Part shown: piece by piece, positions 1 through 11,188 of the stretch
Layout of the letters: each line of letters begins with the position of its first letter
How positions within the stretch are numbered: the first letter of the stretch is position 1
Assembly: GCA_036873755.1 (NCBI GenBank)
Contig: JAVTVY010051708.1
Span: 186,001 to 250,000 of the forward strand
Direction of reading: 5' to 3'
Length of the DNA: 64,000 nt
Source of the DNA: Hanleya hanleyi
Lineage: Eukaryota > Mollusca > Polyplacophora > Lepidopleurida > Hanleyidae
Made by a program: the position numbers and the translations under genes
Notes under the pieces: generated by a model
Database searches by the model: none
What the model was told of the DNA's origin: nothing
Seen by the model: only the letters and a program-made list of their open reading frames with translations

Positions 1-2775
1 GGGTTATAGAGGAATGTTTGTGTAGTACAGCAGGCGAGCAGGGTTAGAGAGGAACGTATGTGTAGTCCAGTTTTAAAGCGGGTTTAGGGAAGAACATATG
101 TGTAATCAGTGTAAATTACAAGCGTTTGGTCTGTCATTCATAGTTCAGCCGTCGTCCATTAAAGAATTTCCGCGTCCATAATTCTAAGACCTATTCCATA
201 TTAAATTCAAAAAGACAACCACAGTATACATAAACATAGGCTAGTTTCCTGCAAGTGAGAAGCGGTCAACAGTTTTTAATGATGCCGGCAAGACATCATG
301 ATGTTCCAAAATCCGTATCGCTGATCAGTAATCTTAATCCATAATATACGTTGTAAAGTCGTCATCTAGAGAATGAAGTATCTCAGTGACGCTTTGATTG
401 TGACTGTTTATATGAGCACCATGAGGATCTTGATGTTCATGGGTTCATACATCCTCTAGCCCCGGGTTAAGCGGAATTATACACGCCATAGATATTGCAC
501 GCTACGCTCGTATTTTGCCATCAGCATGCGATATGTATCGCCAAATTTGAGAAACTTTGAGTGGAGGCCCTTGGTGGTATAGCCCTGTTTCATAAGTTTC
601 TGTAACAATGTTTTGTGACGTTGATTAAAATTGTCACATTTAACACCGGATCTAGCAAATGCTACTAGGCGAGATATGAATATGCCATATGCAGGTCCCA
701 CTATAATATTACTATCCAGAAAGGGATAGTTACGCGCAGAGTTAGGGAGGAATGTATATATAGTTCAGTGTCAAATCGCGGTTGGGGGAATGTTTGTGTA
801 GTCCAGTGTCAAAGCGGTGTTAGGTAGGAATGTTCGTGTAGACCAGTTTCAAAGCGGGGTTAGGGAGGAACAAATGGTTGCTCAGTGTCAAAGTTTGGAT
901 TGGGACAGATGCAGGTGTAGTCCAGTGTCGAAGTGGATCTAGGCAGGAATGCTTGTGTAGTCCAGTTTCAAAGCGGGGTTAGGGAGGAGCATATGCCTAA
1001 TCCAGTTTCAAAGCGGGGTTAGGGGGGAACCTATGTGTAGTCCAGTGTCAAAGCGGGGTTAGGGAGGAACGTGTGTGCAATCAGTCTCAAAGCGGGGTTA
1101 GGGAGGAACGTACGTGTAAACAGTGTCAAAGCGGGTTTGGGACAGATGCAGGTGTAGTCCACCGACAAAATGGGGTTAGGGAGGAATGTTTGTGTAGCCT
1201 ATTGTCTGAATGAGGTTAGGGTGGAATGTTCGTGTAGTCCAGTGTCAGAGCGGGGATAGGGTTGAACGTATGTGCAGTCCAGTTTCAGAGCGGGGTTAGG
1301 GAGGAACGTCTGTGTAATTCAGTGTAAAAAACGGGGTTAGGAGGAGCGTATGTGAAATCAATTAAAAGCGGGATTAGGGAGGAACATAGGAATGTTCGTG
1401 TAGTCCAGTGTCAAAGCAGGGTTAGGGTGAACGTATGTGTAGTCCGTGTCAAACAGGAGACAGGGAGGAATGTTTGTGCAGTCCAGTTACAGAGCGGGGT
1501 TAGGGAGGAACGTGTGCGTAGCCCAGTGTCAAAGCGGGGTTAAGGAGGAACGTATATGTAGTCAGTTTCAAAGCGGGATTATGAACCGATGCTGGCGTAA
1601 TCCAGTGTCAAATTGGTGTAGTCTATTGTCAAGTGAGGTTATGGAGGAATGTTTGTGTAGTACAGTAGCCGAGCAGGGTTAGGGAGGAACATATGCGTAG
1701 TCCAATTTCAAAACGCGTTTAGGGAGGAACATGTGTGTAATCCAGTATCAAAGCGGGATAAGGGAGGAATATATGTGTAATCAGTGTAAAATCAGAGTTA
1801 AGGAGGAATGTTTGTGAAGTCCAGTGTCAAATCAGGGTTGGGAGAATGTTCGTGTAGACCAGTTTCAAAGCGGGGTTAGGGAAGAACATATGTGTGATCA
1901 GTGTCAAAGTGGGATCAGGGAGGAACGTATGTGTAATCAGTGTCAAAGCGGGGATTGGGACAGATGCAAATGTAGTCCAGTGTCGAAGTGAGGCTAGGGA
2001 GGAAAGTATGTCTAGTCCAGTGTCAAAGCAGGGTTGTGGAGGAACGTGTGTGCAATCAGTGTCAAAGCGGGGGTAGGTTCGTGTAATCAGTGTTAAAGCG
2101 GAATTTGGACAGATCCAGGTGTAGTCAAGCGTCAAAATGAGGCTAGGGAGGAATGTGTGTGTAGCCTATTGTCAAAGTGTGCTCGGGGGGAATGTTCGTG
2201 TACTCCAATGTCAGAGCGGGGTTAGGGATGAACGTATGTGTGGTCCAGTTTCAGAGCGGAGTTAGGGAGAAACGTCTGTGTAATCCAGTGTAAAAACGAG
2301 GCTAGGAGGAGCGTATGTGCAATCAGTTTAAAAGTGATGTTAGGGATGAACATAGAAATGTTCGTGTAGTCCAGTTTCAATGTGGGGTTAGAGAGGAACG
2401 TATATGTGTAATCCAGTTTGAAAACGGGGTTAGGGGAAATGTATGTGTAGTCCAGTGTTAAAGCGGGGTTAGGGTTGAACGTATGTGTAGTCCGTGTCAA
2501 AGAAGGGAAGGGTGGAATGTTTTTGCAGTCCAGTTTCAGAGCGGGGTTAGGGAGGAATGTGTGTGTAGTTCACTTTAAAAGCGGGGTTAGGGAGGAACAT
2601 AGGAATGTTCATGTAGTCCAGTTTCAAAATGGGGTTAGAGAGGAACGTATATGTGTAATCCAGTTTGAATGCGGGGTTAGGGAGGAATGTTTGTGTAGTC
2701 CAGTGTCAAAGTGGGGTTAGGGATGAACGTGTCAAAGAGGGGACAGGGTGGAATGTTTGTGTATTTAAGTTTCAG
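1..2775. repeat. Degenerate 40-bp minisatellite with telomere-like TTAGGG core
   Basis: Units of about 40 bp recur with substitutions and small indels. The recognisable parts are GTGTAGTCCAGTGTCAAAGC followed by GGGGTTAGGGAGGAA, so most units carry one TTAGGG. The array is interrupted at 116-735 by a Naiad fragment and ends at 2775, where a second Naiad fragment begins. Short open frames in both directions here are by-products of the repeat and are not genes. Confidence 0.9.
116..735 (-). mobile_element. Naiad 3' fragment (RT thumb, 3' UTR motif, pseudo-LTR end)
   Basis: Read on the minus strand, this starts in the reverse-transcriptase thumb of the Naiad found complete at 24-31 kb, passes the stop and the structured 3' motif (about 378-485), and ends at the usual Naiad terminus GACRGACCAAACGCTTGTAA at 116. 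It is 5'-truncated and carries several substitutions and small deletions. Minisatellite units lie on both sides, so it inserted into the array. Confidence 0.88.
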
Positions 2776-3484
2776 AGCAAATCTCCAGAGTAAAATCGTC
2801 ATAGTCCCAGCAGACAAAGCTCCGAATAATATAATTACTATTACCAGGTGCTGGTTAAAGAATTGAGTGTAGACATATCTTCATCAAATACGTCCACTTA
2901 CCCCCAAACTGCATTTACTCTGGAAGATTTATTTAACAATCACAAACAGTTTCTCAGGGAAAGAGGTATTTATCTTCCAACCAATCATAACGACATACCA
3001 AAACTATACTGGACTCCCAAAATGCATAAATCACCATACAAAGCTAGATTCATAGCTGGTTCTAGAAGCTGCACCACCAAGCTTCTTTCAACCCTATTGA
3101 CAAGGGCCCTTCAGGAGGTAAAAGCATTTTGGGAAAGGTGTTGCGCCACTATTTCTAAGAACTCTGGCGTTGAATGTATGTGGATATTGAAAAACTCAAA
3201 ATGTCTTACGGAAGAACTTGATGCTAAAGGTCACATAACGTACAGCCATAAAGCATTCTTTAGCTCTACTACATACAAGAGATATCATTCATGGGATGTT
3301 TCTTTGTTTATAGAGTTGCTTGAATTTCTCATTAAAAATATTTATGTGAAATTTGGCAACACAATATATCAGCAGCATATAGGTATTCCAAAGGGTATTA
3401 ATTGTGCACCCCTGTTGGCTGACCTGTATCGTTCTCTTATGAATATGACTATATGCAGGCGCTTTCAAAAACTGATCCATTCAA
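2776..3484 (+). pseudogene. Naiad RT fragment with motif A deleted
   Basis: Coding-strand match to the middle of the Naiad RT, from the segment just before the fingers (VPADKAPNNI) to YMQALSKTDPF... near the end of palm motif B. About 126 bp present in the complete copies are missing near 3245, including the WDFSTLYTTIP motif A. Motif B reads GIPKGINCAP instead of GIPMGTNCAP. The fragment joins directly to an inverted Naiad piece at about 3485. It is certainly non-functional. Confidence 0.9.
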
Positions 3485-4066
3485 ATTACAAGCGTCTAAT
3501 CCGTCATCCATAATTCAGCCGTCGTCCATTAGAGAATATCCGCGTCCATAATCCAAAGACCTATTCCATATTCCATATAACAGTATTAGCCCCAAATTCA
3601 AAAAGACAATCATAGTATACATAAACATAGGCTGGTTTCCTGCAAGAAAGAAGCGGTCAACAGTTTTCAATGATGCCGGCAAGACATCATAATGTTCCAA
3701 AATATCAAATTCGTATCGCTGATCAGTATTCTTAATCCATAATATTCGTTGTAAAGTCGTCATCTAAAGAAAGATGTATCTCAGTCACGCTTTGATTGTG
3801 ACTGTTCATATGAGTACCATGAGGATCTTGAAGTACATGGGTTCATACGGCCCCTAGCCCCGGGTTAAGCGGAATTAGACACAAGTTACGAAACGTAGCG
3901 CCATAGATCTTGCACGCTACGTTCGTATTTTTTTTATCAGCATGCGATATGTATCACCAAATTTGAGAAACTTTGAGTGGAGGCGTTTGGTGGAATAGCC
4001 CTGTTTTATAAGTTTCTGTAACAATGTTTTGTGACGTTGATTAAAATCGTCACATTTAACACAGGA
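3485..4066 (-). mobile_element. Inverted Naiad pseudo-LTR and 3' fragment
   Basis: Minus-strand Naiad sequence: end of the RT thumb, 3' UTR structured motif (3775-3883) and pseudo-LTR, ending at the standard terminus near 3485. It is sandwiched between two plus-strand Naiad fragments with no host sequence between them. Such mixed tandem and inverted clusters are typical of Penelope-like elements. Confidence 0.88.
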
Positions 4067-4949
4067 AGCCCGTTCCTTCTCCTATAGACGATCTTCTCGC
4101 AGTGGATAACCGCTATATAAATGCGCAGTGAAGGATATATATCCACCTTCACTGGATTTGAAGGAAACTACAAATAGCCCTACAGGCACATCAATTTTAG
4201 ATCTCTATCTCTATAAAAATGAAGTGGGCATTCTCTCTCGTCGACTTTATGACAAAAGAGATGATTACAATTTCGACATCGTAAACGTAATCCTTTCTGG
4301 ACAGTAATATTCCAGTGGGACCTGCATATGGCGTATACATATCTCGCTTAGTAGCATTTGCTAGATCCTGTGTTAAATGTGACGATTTTAATCAACGTCA
4401 CACAACATTGGTGCAGAAACTTAAAAAACACGGCTATTTCACCAAACGCCTACACTCAAAGTTTCTCAAATTTGGCGATACATATCGCATGCTGATAGCA
4501 AAATACGAACGTAGCGTGCACGATCTATGGCGCTACGTTTCGTAACTTGTGTCTAATTCCGCTTAACCGGGGGGCTAGGGGCCGTATGAACCCATGTACT
4601 TCAAGAACCTCATGGTACTCATATGAACAGGCACAATCAAAGCGTGAATGAGATACATCATTCTTTAGATGACGACTTTACAACGAATATTATGGATTAA
4701 GAATACTGATCAGCGAAACGGATTTGATATTTTTGGATCATCATGATGTCTTGCCGGCATCATTGAAAACTGTTTACCGCTTCTCTCTTGCAGGAAACTA
4801 GCCTATGTTTATGTATACTATGATTGTCTGTTTGAATTTGGTGCTAATACTGTTATATGGAAAATGGAATAGGTCTTTGGATTATGAACGCGGATATTCT
4901 CTAATGGACGACGGCTGAATTATGAATGACGGACTAGACGCTTGTAATA
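4067..4949 (+). pseudogene. Naiad RT C-terminus, 3' UTR and pseudo-LTR
   Basis: Begins at the palm/thumb boundary. The YIDDLLAVDN motif C region is present but out of frame after small deletions. It continues through the thumb (SRRLYDKRDDYNFDIV...; ISRLVAFARSCVKCDDFNQR) to the stop at 4543-4545. The structured 3' motif (4549-4657) and a full pseudo-LTR follow, ending in GACTAGACGCTTGTAAT at 4949. A frameshift near 4290 breaks the thumb. Confidence 0.9.
4549..4657 (+). ncRNA. Three-way-junction RNA motif, Naiad copy
   Basis: Starts directly after the Naiad stop codon. P1 is TGTGTC paired with GATACA. Stem B is GTATGA with TCATAT, with an inner CCATG stem whose partner is damaged in this copy. 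Stem C is GGCAC with GTGA.., also damaged here. The conserved joining sequences CTAGGGGCCG, GAACA, the loop AATCAAAGC and TGA are present. The fold was drawn by eye; no energy calculation was made. Confidence 0.6.
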
Positions 4950-5729
4950 TCATACATTCTGCATGCACGGAGGAAAGAATGTATGACAATTGTATGAAAT
5001 GTGACTGAAATAGTCAAGTGAAAAAAATTCCATCCATCGCACATAAATATATCTGTACCATACATTCCCCATGTTCATAGCTGCCATACATTAAGACATT
5101 TGTATCGATACATCCATACATTTACCATATACTTTTAGTATAACATTCCCCCTTCGATCTTTTTCAAGTTGATGTATGGGATATGCGCGGAAAATTGTTT
5201 TACCATACCTATGTATTTCCCATACGTTTCTCACACATTGCCCATGCATTTATTTTGATAAGAAAATGTCACCACTATATACCCAACATTAATCATACTC
5301 GAAGCTGTTGTAGTTCAGGAGGCATTCGATTTTCTCTCTAAATGGTACATGTCTGAATATGGCTGTCAGCGCGATTTCAACCAATACACGACTCATTTGG
5401 AAAATCCCCCAGGCATTTTCATCAATTACAGGTTCTAGGCTTTCTGAACAGATATGGCGGAATTTGCCCACCGAGATGACATCGATGGGCAATTTTAGGG
5501 GATCTGGCTCATGGACTATGTAGCAATTCGTCGAAACGGGTAAAAGTACAATGACAGTGCAAAAGACAGACGGACACACGGATGGACCCATGATACCCAT
5601 GACACTCTCCTTGGCAAGAGTTTCGAGAACTTTTGAGTCTCCACGTACAAACATAGACAGTTATATACAAGTTCTTTTTACATGGGTACATATACCCTCT
5701 GCCAGTTTTGGATAGGTTCATCGGCATAC
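4950..5729. other. Intronic stretch, no confident feature
   Basis: 4950-5280 is AT-rich and repeats CATACATT-type words. A minus-strand open frame of about 120 codons at 5289-5654 lies just 3' of the last recognised host exon. One part (VLVEIALT) vaguely recalls parallel beta-helix repeats, but no in-phase splice acceptor was found and the likeness needs a frameshift. I do not call it an exon. Confidence 0.5.
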
Positions 5730-5864
5730 CTTTTTGCAGGAATGGGCAACATTGTTAGTGAATTCTGGGATAGCTGTTCGTCTGGCCTCATCCTTGGCGT
5801 ACCAGCCTCTCTCCTTTGAAGGGCCCATGGGTTCCTCAGGATAAATGTACCATATTCCATGAGA
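5730..5864 (-). CDS. CEMIP-like: CEMIP/CEMIP2-like exon (beta-helix region)
   Basis: A 135-bp exon encoding 45 residues, phase 0 at both ends, including GIWYIYPEEPMGPSKERGW and FTNNVAHSC. This closely resembles the segment after the AAGSE repeat in vertebrate CEMIP and CEMIP2 (TMEM2), proteins that bind or depolymerise hyaluronan extracellularly. The acceptor is TTGTTTTTAG and the donor AAG|GTATGC. It continues in frame from the exon at 6114-6180. This is the most 3' exon I can recognise; the gene continues beyond the left edge of the window. Family assignment is confident. CEMIP versus CEMIP2 versus another paralogue cannot be decided here. Confidence 0.87.
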
Positions 5865-6113
5865 CTAAAAACAACGAAGATTCAGCATATTCAGCCTTAA
5901 ATCAAACTGCTATACACATGGATTATTCTTTCATTTTCCTGATCTGTTATTCCATATATAAATTTTGTTTTGTAATAAGAACTGCACTTTCACGAAGTTA
6001 CAAATTGCCGTACTGTATATCAGCTGTGTACCACAATAAATATATGTATACTTTAATAATTATGCTATATACTCCGATATATTCAATATTTTTGATACTG
6101 AATAATATCTTAC

Positions 6114-6180
6114 TTCAGACCCGGCTGCTACGTTATTCCGCATGTATACCAATGGATTGGTGAGCCAGAACACGGAATAT
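6114..6180 (-). CDS. CEMIP-like: CEMIP/CEMIP2-like exon (TNP..AAGSE segment)
   Basis: A 67-bp exon encoding YSVFWLTNPLVYMRNNVAAG and then SE. It matches the conserved FW.TNP...NN.AAGS segment of the CEMIP/CEMIP2 family. The acceptor is strong (TTTCTCATTTCTTTGCAG) and so is the donor (GAA|GTAAGATA). The previous exon ends after two bases of a codon, and this one supplies the third and then runs to a codon boundary. The next exon, 5730-5864, begins in phase. Confidence 0.9.
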
Positions 6181-6457
6181 CTGCAAAGAAATGAGAAACA
6201 CACATTCGGATTTTGATGACACTTATACATTCGGATTAAATACATACGCACCTCCAGTTCTAAAGGCATCCAAACATTCTACAACCAGATGACCCATATT
6301 AAAAGCATATTAAGAACATGTTTTAACATTCGTGGAGTAGCAGAATAATAAAGGGGGTATCCATTCAGATTGATTTATTAGCCTGTCACTGTTTCTTGCC
6401 ACACCATATTTTCTTCAATTCTTGGTCCATCACACACTGATCGTAGGGAACAGCTTG

Positions 6458-6580
6458 TCTAGTTTGTGTCTAGTTCTGCTTGACCAGGGACTAGGTAATA
6501 TGACAATTGTATTATGACTATCTGTATGGTAATTATGTGAACAATCACAATGAAGGCTTGACTGTGATACAATATACTAT
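6458..6580 (+). mobile_element. Diverged relic of the Naiad 3' motif
   Basis: Shares TTGTGTCTAGTTCTGCTTGA, GGGACTAGG, ATGTGAACAATCACAAT and GACTGTGATACA with the Naiad 3' UTR motif, in the same order. Stem B no longer pairs well. It is probably an old solo pseudo-LTR or the tail of a related element. Confidence 0.6.
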
Positions 6581-6618
6581 AGAAAAGAATACTAGTCAAT
6601 AATATGGAGTTGACAATA

Positions 6619-6992
6619 GGACAGTCCCGAGATATAACTCTTTCGCCATGAAAGGTGAAAAACGACGTTATTACCCACGTGATGTCGGATCAAGGTTAGT
6701 ATAGGCACCGGATAATGCTTTAACATCGGCTGATCGCAAAACTCGGAAAATAAGTATCATCGTGGCTTTCAAAATCCTGAAAATCCAAACAGCTTTAAAG
6801 ATGTTATTGTTTCGGAATTAAATAGGCAATTGCAAACAGAAGCCATCGCCTGTAAAACTTGGTGAATAAAATGCTACAGCCATGCGAAGGTTAAGACAGG
6901 GTTCGTTACCTAACCTCCGCGTAACGTCACATGGGCAATGACGTAGTTTTTTTGCTCTTTTGCGATTAAAGAGTTCCATCTCGGGACTGTCC
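6619..6992. mobile_element. 374-bp MITE with TA target duplication
   Basis: Terminal inverted repeats of roughly 70 bp begin GGACAGTCCCGAGAT and end ATCTCGGGACTGTCC, with TA on both sides at 6617-6618 and 6993-6994. It has no coding capacity. The TA duplication fits Tc1/mariner mobilisation (inference). Confidence 0.85.
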
Positions 6993-7441
6993 TATTGGTA
7001 TGTCTTTTGAGCGCTTAAACAATCGTCCAATCTCCGTTTCAATAATTGAATGTAATAGTTGGTTTCTCGCCAGAGAGTTGAATCGTTTTCAATATATGTA
7101 TTATATCAGATGAATTTCTAAGAAACTAGATTGGGTTTATATATTATTTTGATGCTAATATGGTTTAATGAAGTTTGATTATGGACACGACACGTCTTCA
7201 TTGATGGCGGCTGCCTACTGATTGTCGAATCTGACGCTGGTATATGAGTGTATGTGCATGAATCCGACTGGTGAATCAGCGTATGAAGTCTATGATAACT
7301 TGATCATATCACAAGGCGATCGCTGATCATTCTACCTTCAAACTTGTTTATCATACATTCAGTTGGAATCGTTTTGACTATTAGAGAGAGTTATGGTCTG
7401 TGATTCTTTCACAATCTGCAGTCATGAACATGTTTCCTTAC

Positions 7442-7575
7442 TCGGAATCAGCTGGGATAAGGCCACGATGCTGAATGCTTGCCCCAAGGTTACCATCGAG
7501 GACTGTATATTTCTCCCCGCCGTCTTCCAGCCAGAAGCAATGTCCAGTTGACTTGTATCCTACATTGTCTTGAAG
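7442..7575 (-). CDS. CEMIP-like: CEMIP/CEMIP2-like exon (GHCFWLEDG segment)
   Basis: A 134-bp exon encoding LQDNVGYKSTGHCFWLEDGG, then a ..LDGNLG.. segment ending GLIPADSE. This is the conserved DNV.Y...GHC.F.EDG..E.NT...NLG block of the CEMIP/CEMIP2 beta-helix. The acceptor is TTGTTTTTTCCTGCAG and the donor is CCGA|GTAAGG. The preceding exon, 10023-10153, ends exactly on a codon (..HGTHGLR), giving a continuous reading into LQDNVGY. A decayed partial copy of this exon lies upstream at about 7905-7975. Confidence 0.92.
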
Positions 7576-7904
7576 CTGCAGGAAAAAACAACAATCGGGC
7601 TTGAACGTCAACATATCCATATCTGAACTGTCTCTTGTGCAGCAGTTATATATAGTACAATAATCGAAAATTATATGCTACGTGGTGTGAGAATTCTAAT
7701 AATACATTAATATAATCATATACACACATTCTAAATGTAGAGATCCACCTAATAAAACAATATTAGCATCAAAATATTATATAAACACAACCCTCCTTGA
7801 GTTGAAGTTGTGCTTGTCGTAAAGTTTATCCAATTAACGCATCAAAAACGTTATGATTTCGTTTTGTGTATCATTGTATCATAATCATTGTGTAATTTAA
7901 CGAC

Positions 7905-7975
7905 TAGAACGTTTTCTCCGGAGTTGCCGTCGAGGACTGTGTATTTCCTCGCCGTCAAGAGGTGTCCCATTGGTG
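7905..7975 (-). pseudogene. Decayed partial duplicate of the GHCFWLEDG exon
   Basis: About 60-70 bp resemble the middle of the exon at 7442-7575, including CGAGGACTGTGTATTTCC on the plus strand. The frame is broken and no splice sites remain, so this looks like an old local exon duplication in the intron. Confidence 0.65.
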
Positions 7976-9038
7976 ATGCACATTGCAATTGGTGATCCTA
8001 ACTGAACCTTGTTGCATCATGACAATATATTTACACAACACAATGTATACAACGTTAACAATCTCAGTAAACTCATAATAGCACGGATTCTTATATATTA
8101 CATCAGGGTTATATAAAGAAACAACTTTAAAATAACACCCCTTGATAGTACACAGACAAGAACTCGGACCAATACAGCAAACAGTGTAGAGAAACATGAT
8201 CCAAATGAGGCATCATGTCTAGAGACATTGTGCGTGGTAAACGTAGACTTAAAGGATTTAATCCCACTCAAAAGTCTGGGCTTGTAAGACGGTAGAAAAT
8301 ATCAAAAGACCGACCCTGGAAAAGTTGTTCATATCCGTGACCTAAACGCCAATCAATGGCAAATTGAAAAGGCAGAATTTGTCGCGATTTGCTTATATTA
8401 TGGTATCTCGCAGAATATCGCCAAACAGTTTGCGCAAATTTTTCATAGCGCCACGTCTAGATGGTATTTCTCTGATATACCATCTTGGTTTACCTATTTT
8501 GACAACATTAACTACATGAAAATGAGCGATTCCTAACTCTAAAACGAGGAAGATACCAGTTAGAATGCCAATTCCGATTTCTTGGCAGTCATCTATGTTA
8601 CCCCTGTATCTAAGTTAAAAACTAATTGGTGTGAACATCTCTACAAAATTATTTCAGATCTGCATCTTTTACGTTTAATTTGCTTTCGAGATGGGAAAGG
8701 AACAAAAATTCAAGGTACTCGTACCAAAATTTCACCAAAAAAAAACTAATCAGATCATAGATCGGTTGATAAAAACTTTTCCACAAGAGTTCAGATCTAA
8801 CCTCCAACTAGTCCATCGTCCGTCCGGACAAGCAAATAGTCCGAGTAGTAGCGAATCGAGGCCCATGATGGAGAGGTCAAGGAATAACTGGAACACCCTC
8901 ACTCTAAACTCTATATGCAAAATTCGCGGTTCTGCTAGAACACATTTCTAGTTGCATTCGCATGATATTTCAAAAAGGTATAGGTCCTCATTTAGTCAAA
9001 ATGAAATCATCATTATTCGACTCCTGTGGAGACTTGAT
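7976..9038. other. Intronic stretch, nothing recognised
   Basis: AT-rich sequence with no RNA gene, repeat array or protein family that I can identify. The 86-codon open frame at 8691-8951 has no recognisable homology and looks accidental. Confidence 0.5.
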
Positions 9039-9615
9039 TTAACCCCATCTGGTCTGGGCGATTTGGGGTGTACCGCAGCCTGGGGGGGGGGCGGAAAGTG
9101 TCCCCCTATATATTTTCGCTATCGCTAAGACTGGAAGGATGAAACTTACCACACTATATCTTTGGGTCAAGCTCTACAAGAAAATGTAAAAAAAAAATCC
9201 AAGATGGCCCCATGATGACGTCATTTCCAAAAAGGGCATTTTTGGGCGACTTTTCGGTCAGAATTTTCGAATTTTTTAGTTTTGTTTTTTCTTCGCAAAA
9301 AATGCATGATAAATTAGTAAATAATAATCTGATATGAAGTAAAATAGGCTTCACCTACTTTTCCATACAGAACAGCAAAAAATTTGAAAAAATATGACGA
9401 AAACATCACTTTTCTGGTACACCACATGGCCGCCATTTTGAATTTACCCATGATCCTCTGCTCGGGGGGTCATGCAAATAGGCTCAAAATGACCCCAATA
9501 TGATAGTCTAAAAAGTCACGGAGTTTTAGCTCTCAATGTTTTGTCGTTCCGGAGATAGGAGCAAAAAAACAAACAGGGGGGGGCGAAAAGTGCCCCCCAT
9601 GCCAGGTAGGGTTAA
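9039..9615 (-). mobile_element. TTAA-flanked MITE, copy 1
   Basis: Bounded by TTAA at 9039-9042 and 9612-9615. Its ends are AACCCCATCTGGTCTGGG and CCATGCCAGGTAGGG. Its interior matches the copy at 17782-18335 in reverse orientation, sharing ATGACGTCA, AAGATGG next to a homopolymer, and GGGTCATGCAAATAGGCTC. G and C homopolymers sit near both ends. TTAA duplication suggests piggyBac-type or Kolobok-type mobilisation (inference). Confidence 0.85.
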
Positions 9616-10022
9616 ACGTGAGAGTGTAAGCTTTGGGGCTCCACACGGTTGGTCTCGTTATCATTACAAGTCTCGTTACAGACGTGTACACTCTCAAATA
9701 CAATCAAACACAATTGAAGTACACACACTGAAACCGCTTGTCTAGTTTCTTAAAAATACGCCTTTTAATTCACAAGAATGCGATCCGCTCCCATGCTGTT
9801 TTCCGATAATAATCGAAATCTTTCTATGCCCCAAAACGGCAGTATATATTTTGTGCTTTTTTCACGAAGTTACCTACAGATTAACTTCTGGATATAATTC
9901 GCTCTTATATTACTTCAGTTTCAAGAGAGACCTGAGCATATACATTTGAATGCATGTAGTTCGGTTTCGGTTAATTGTATGGTATGGTTATGGGCACAAT
10001 AATCAAATTTAATGAGACTAAC

Positions 10023-10153
10023 CCTCAGTCCATGTGTCCCATGTATAGCGATGCAGCAAGTAAAGGAGTCGTGGACGGTGTTGTCTCGGATATACGGCGG
10101 CTTGGCATAACCACTAACATCCTCACACATGTGGAAGTGGATTGGATAATGTC
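10023..10153 (-). CDS. CEMIP-like: CEMIP/CEMIP2-like exon (YPIHFH..HGTHG segment)
   Basis: A 131-bp exon encoding HYPIHFHMCEDVSGY, PPYIRDNTVHDSF and AIHGTHGLR, the most recognisable signature of the CEMIP/CEMIP2/fibrocystin-type beta-helix. The acceptor is TTTCATCCTATAG and the donor is AGG|GTTAGT. The exon at 36013-36088 ends with the first base of a Gly codon and this exon supplies the other two, giving the expected GQHGIIGHYPIHFH reading. That phase match supports joining across about 25.9 kb of repeat-filled intron. The following exon is 7442-7575. Confidence 0.93.
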
Positions 10154-10599
10154 CTATAGGATGAAATTGGAATTCAATACATCGTCTAAATCTGATCGAA
10201 TCATGGACCATGAAATAAAGAAGCAAGTATTTAAGATGTTCATTTATGAAGGATGAGATGTAATACTCTCGGTAGCAAATATCGAAATACAACTGGTCAC
10301 TTTAGAATTATCGGCAAAGGAAGGAATTAGATCGTGTATATTTGTACTTTGAAAACCCAGACACTCGTGTAGCAAATGCATCATATGCAGAGGTAACACA
10401 CAGAAACAGAGTCCTCAAACTTCTGCCGAACCCCGTGTTTGTCAAATTCCCCCAACGTAGAGAACCACATCATATAAAACCAAAAAACGGGGAACAACTC
10501 CTTTAATTTTAGAAGGTAAAAGGCGGACAAGGATAATCAGGGAGGAAACCCGATCCTAAAATCATTACCTTATCATCAGTCTCAAAGGATACTATTCTG

Positions 10600-11188
10600 A
10601 TATTCCTAATTCGGAAACCTCTTTAATCAAAAACAAACCAAATCATCATCAGAAAAAATTCAGTTCTATTTTGAGGAAGGTGGAAAAACTAGCCATCAAA
10701 AGCCTGAAGAGCAAGCCCGGGATTAAAGCAGACAAAGACAGTACTATTCTCATAATGGACAGTTCTTTTTATGGAGACAAAATACTTGGAATACTAAACG
10801 ACAAGCAAGGCTATAAATCTCTTGAAGCAAATAATGACAGGAAAACTAAAAACAAAAATTGAAAAACTCATCCACGTCTTGGTCAGAACTGGACTAAATC
10901 AGAAAAAGCATATCTTCTTAAATTTGAGTCCAAAACTAGCCAGTTATAATCTGAGGACAAAGAACTGAACGCTTCAGTGTTCATAATCCTGCTGATTTAA
11001 CATTTAAACCCATAGTCGCGGGGCCCATCTCTCCAACCAGTAGACTTAGTCACTTAGTTGAGATTCTTCTAAAACCATATATCAAGTTTGTTTCGTCATA
11101 CATCAGAGATGACATTGATTTTCTTAATCACATACCAACCATTATTCTTGACAACAATTGATTTTGCTCGTTGGATGTCACAAATTAA
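10600..11188 (+). pseudogene. Canonical Penelope-like RT, N-terminal part
   Basis: Contains KSKPGIKADKDSTILIMD, then PIVAGPISPTSRLSHLVEI, SYIRDDIDFLNHIPT and CSLDVTN (start of palm motif A). These are hallmark segments of canonical C-terminal-endonuclease Penelope-like elements, not of the Naiad in this window. Several stops are present. The frame is cut inside motif A by the inverted-repeat element that starts at 11189 and resumes at about 15829. Confidence 0.88.

Noticed and set aside
1352..2720. Open frames rich in Val, Cys, Gly and Arg in the left minisatellite
   Set aside because: They follow the 40-bp period and exist on both strands, so they are repeat translation.
5289..5654. 121-codon minus-strand frame as the next CEMIP-like exon
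   Set aside because: No in-phase acceptor, an apparent frameshift within the only family-like part, and no clear signature motif.
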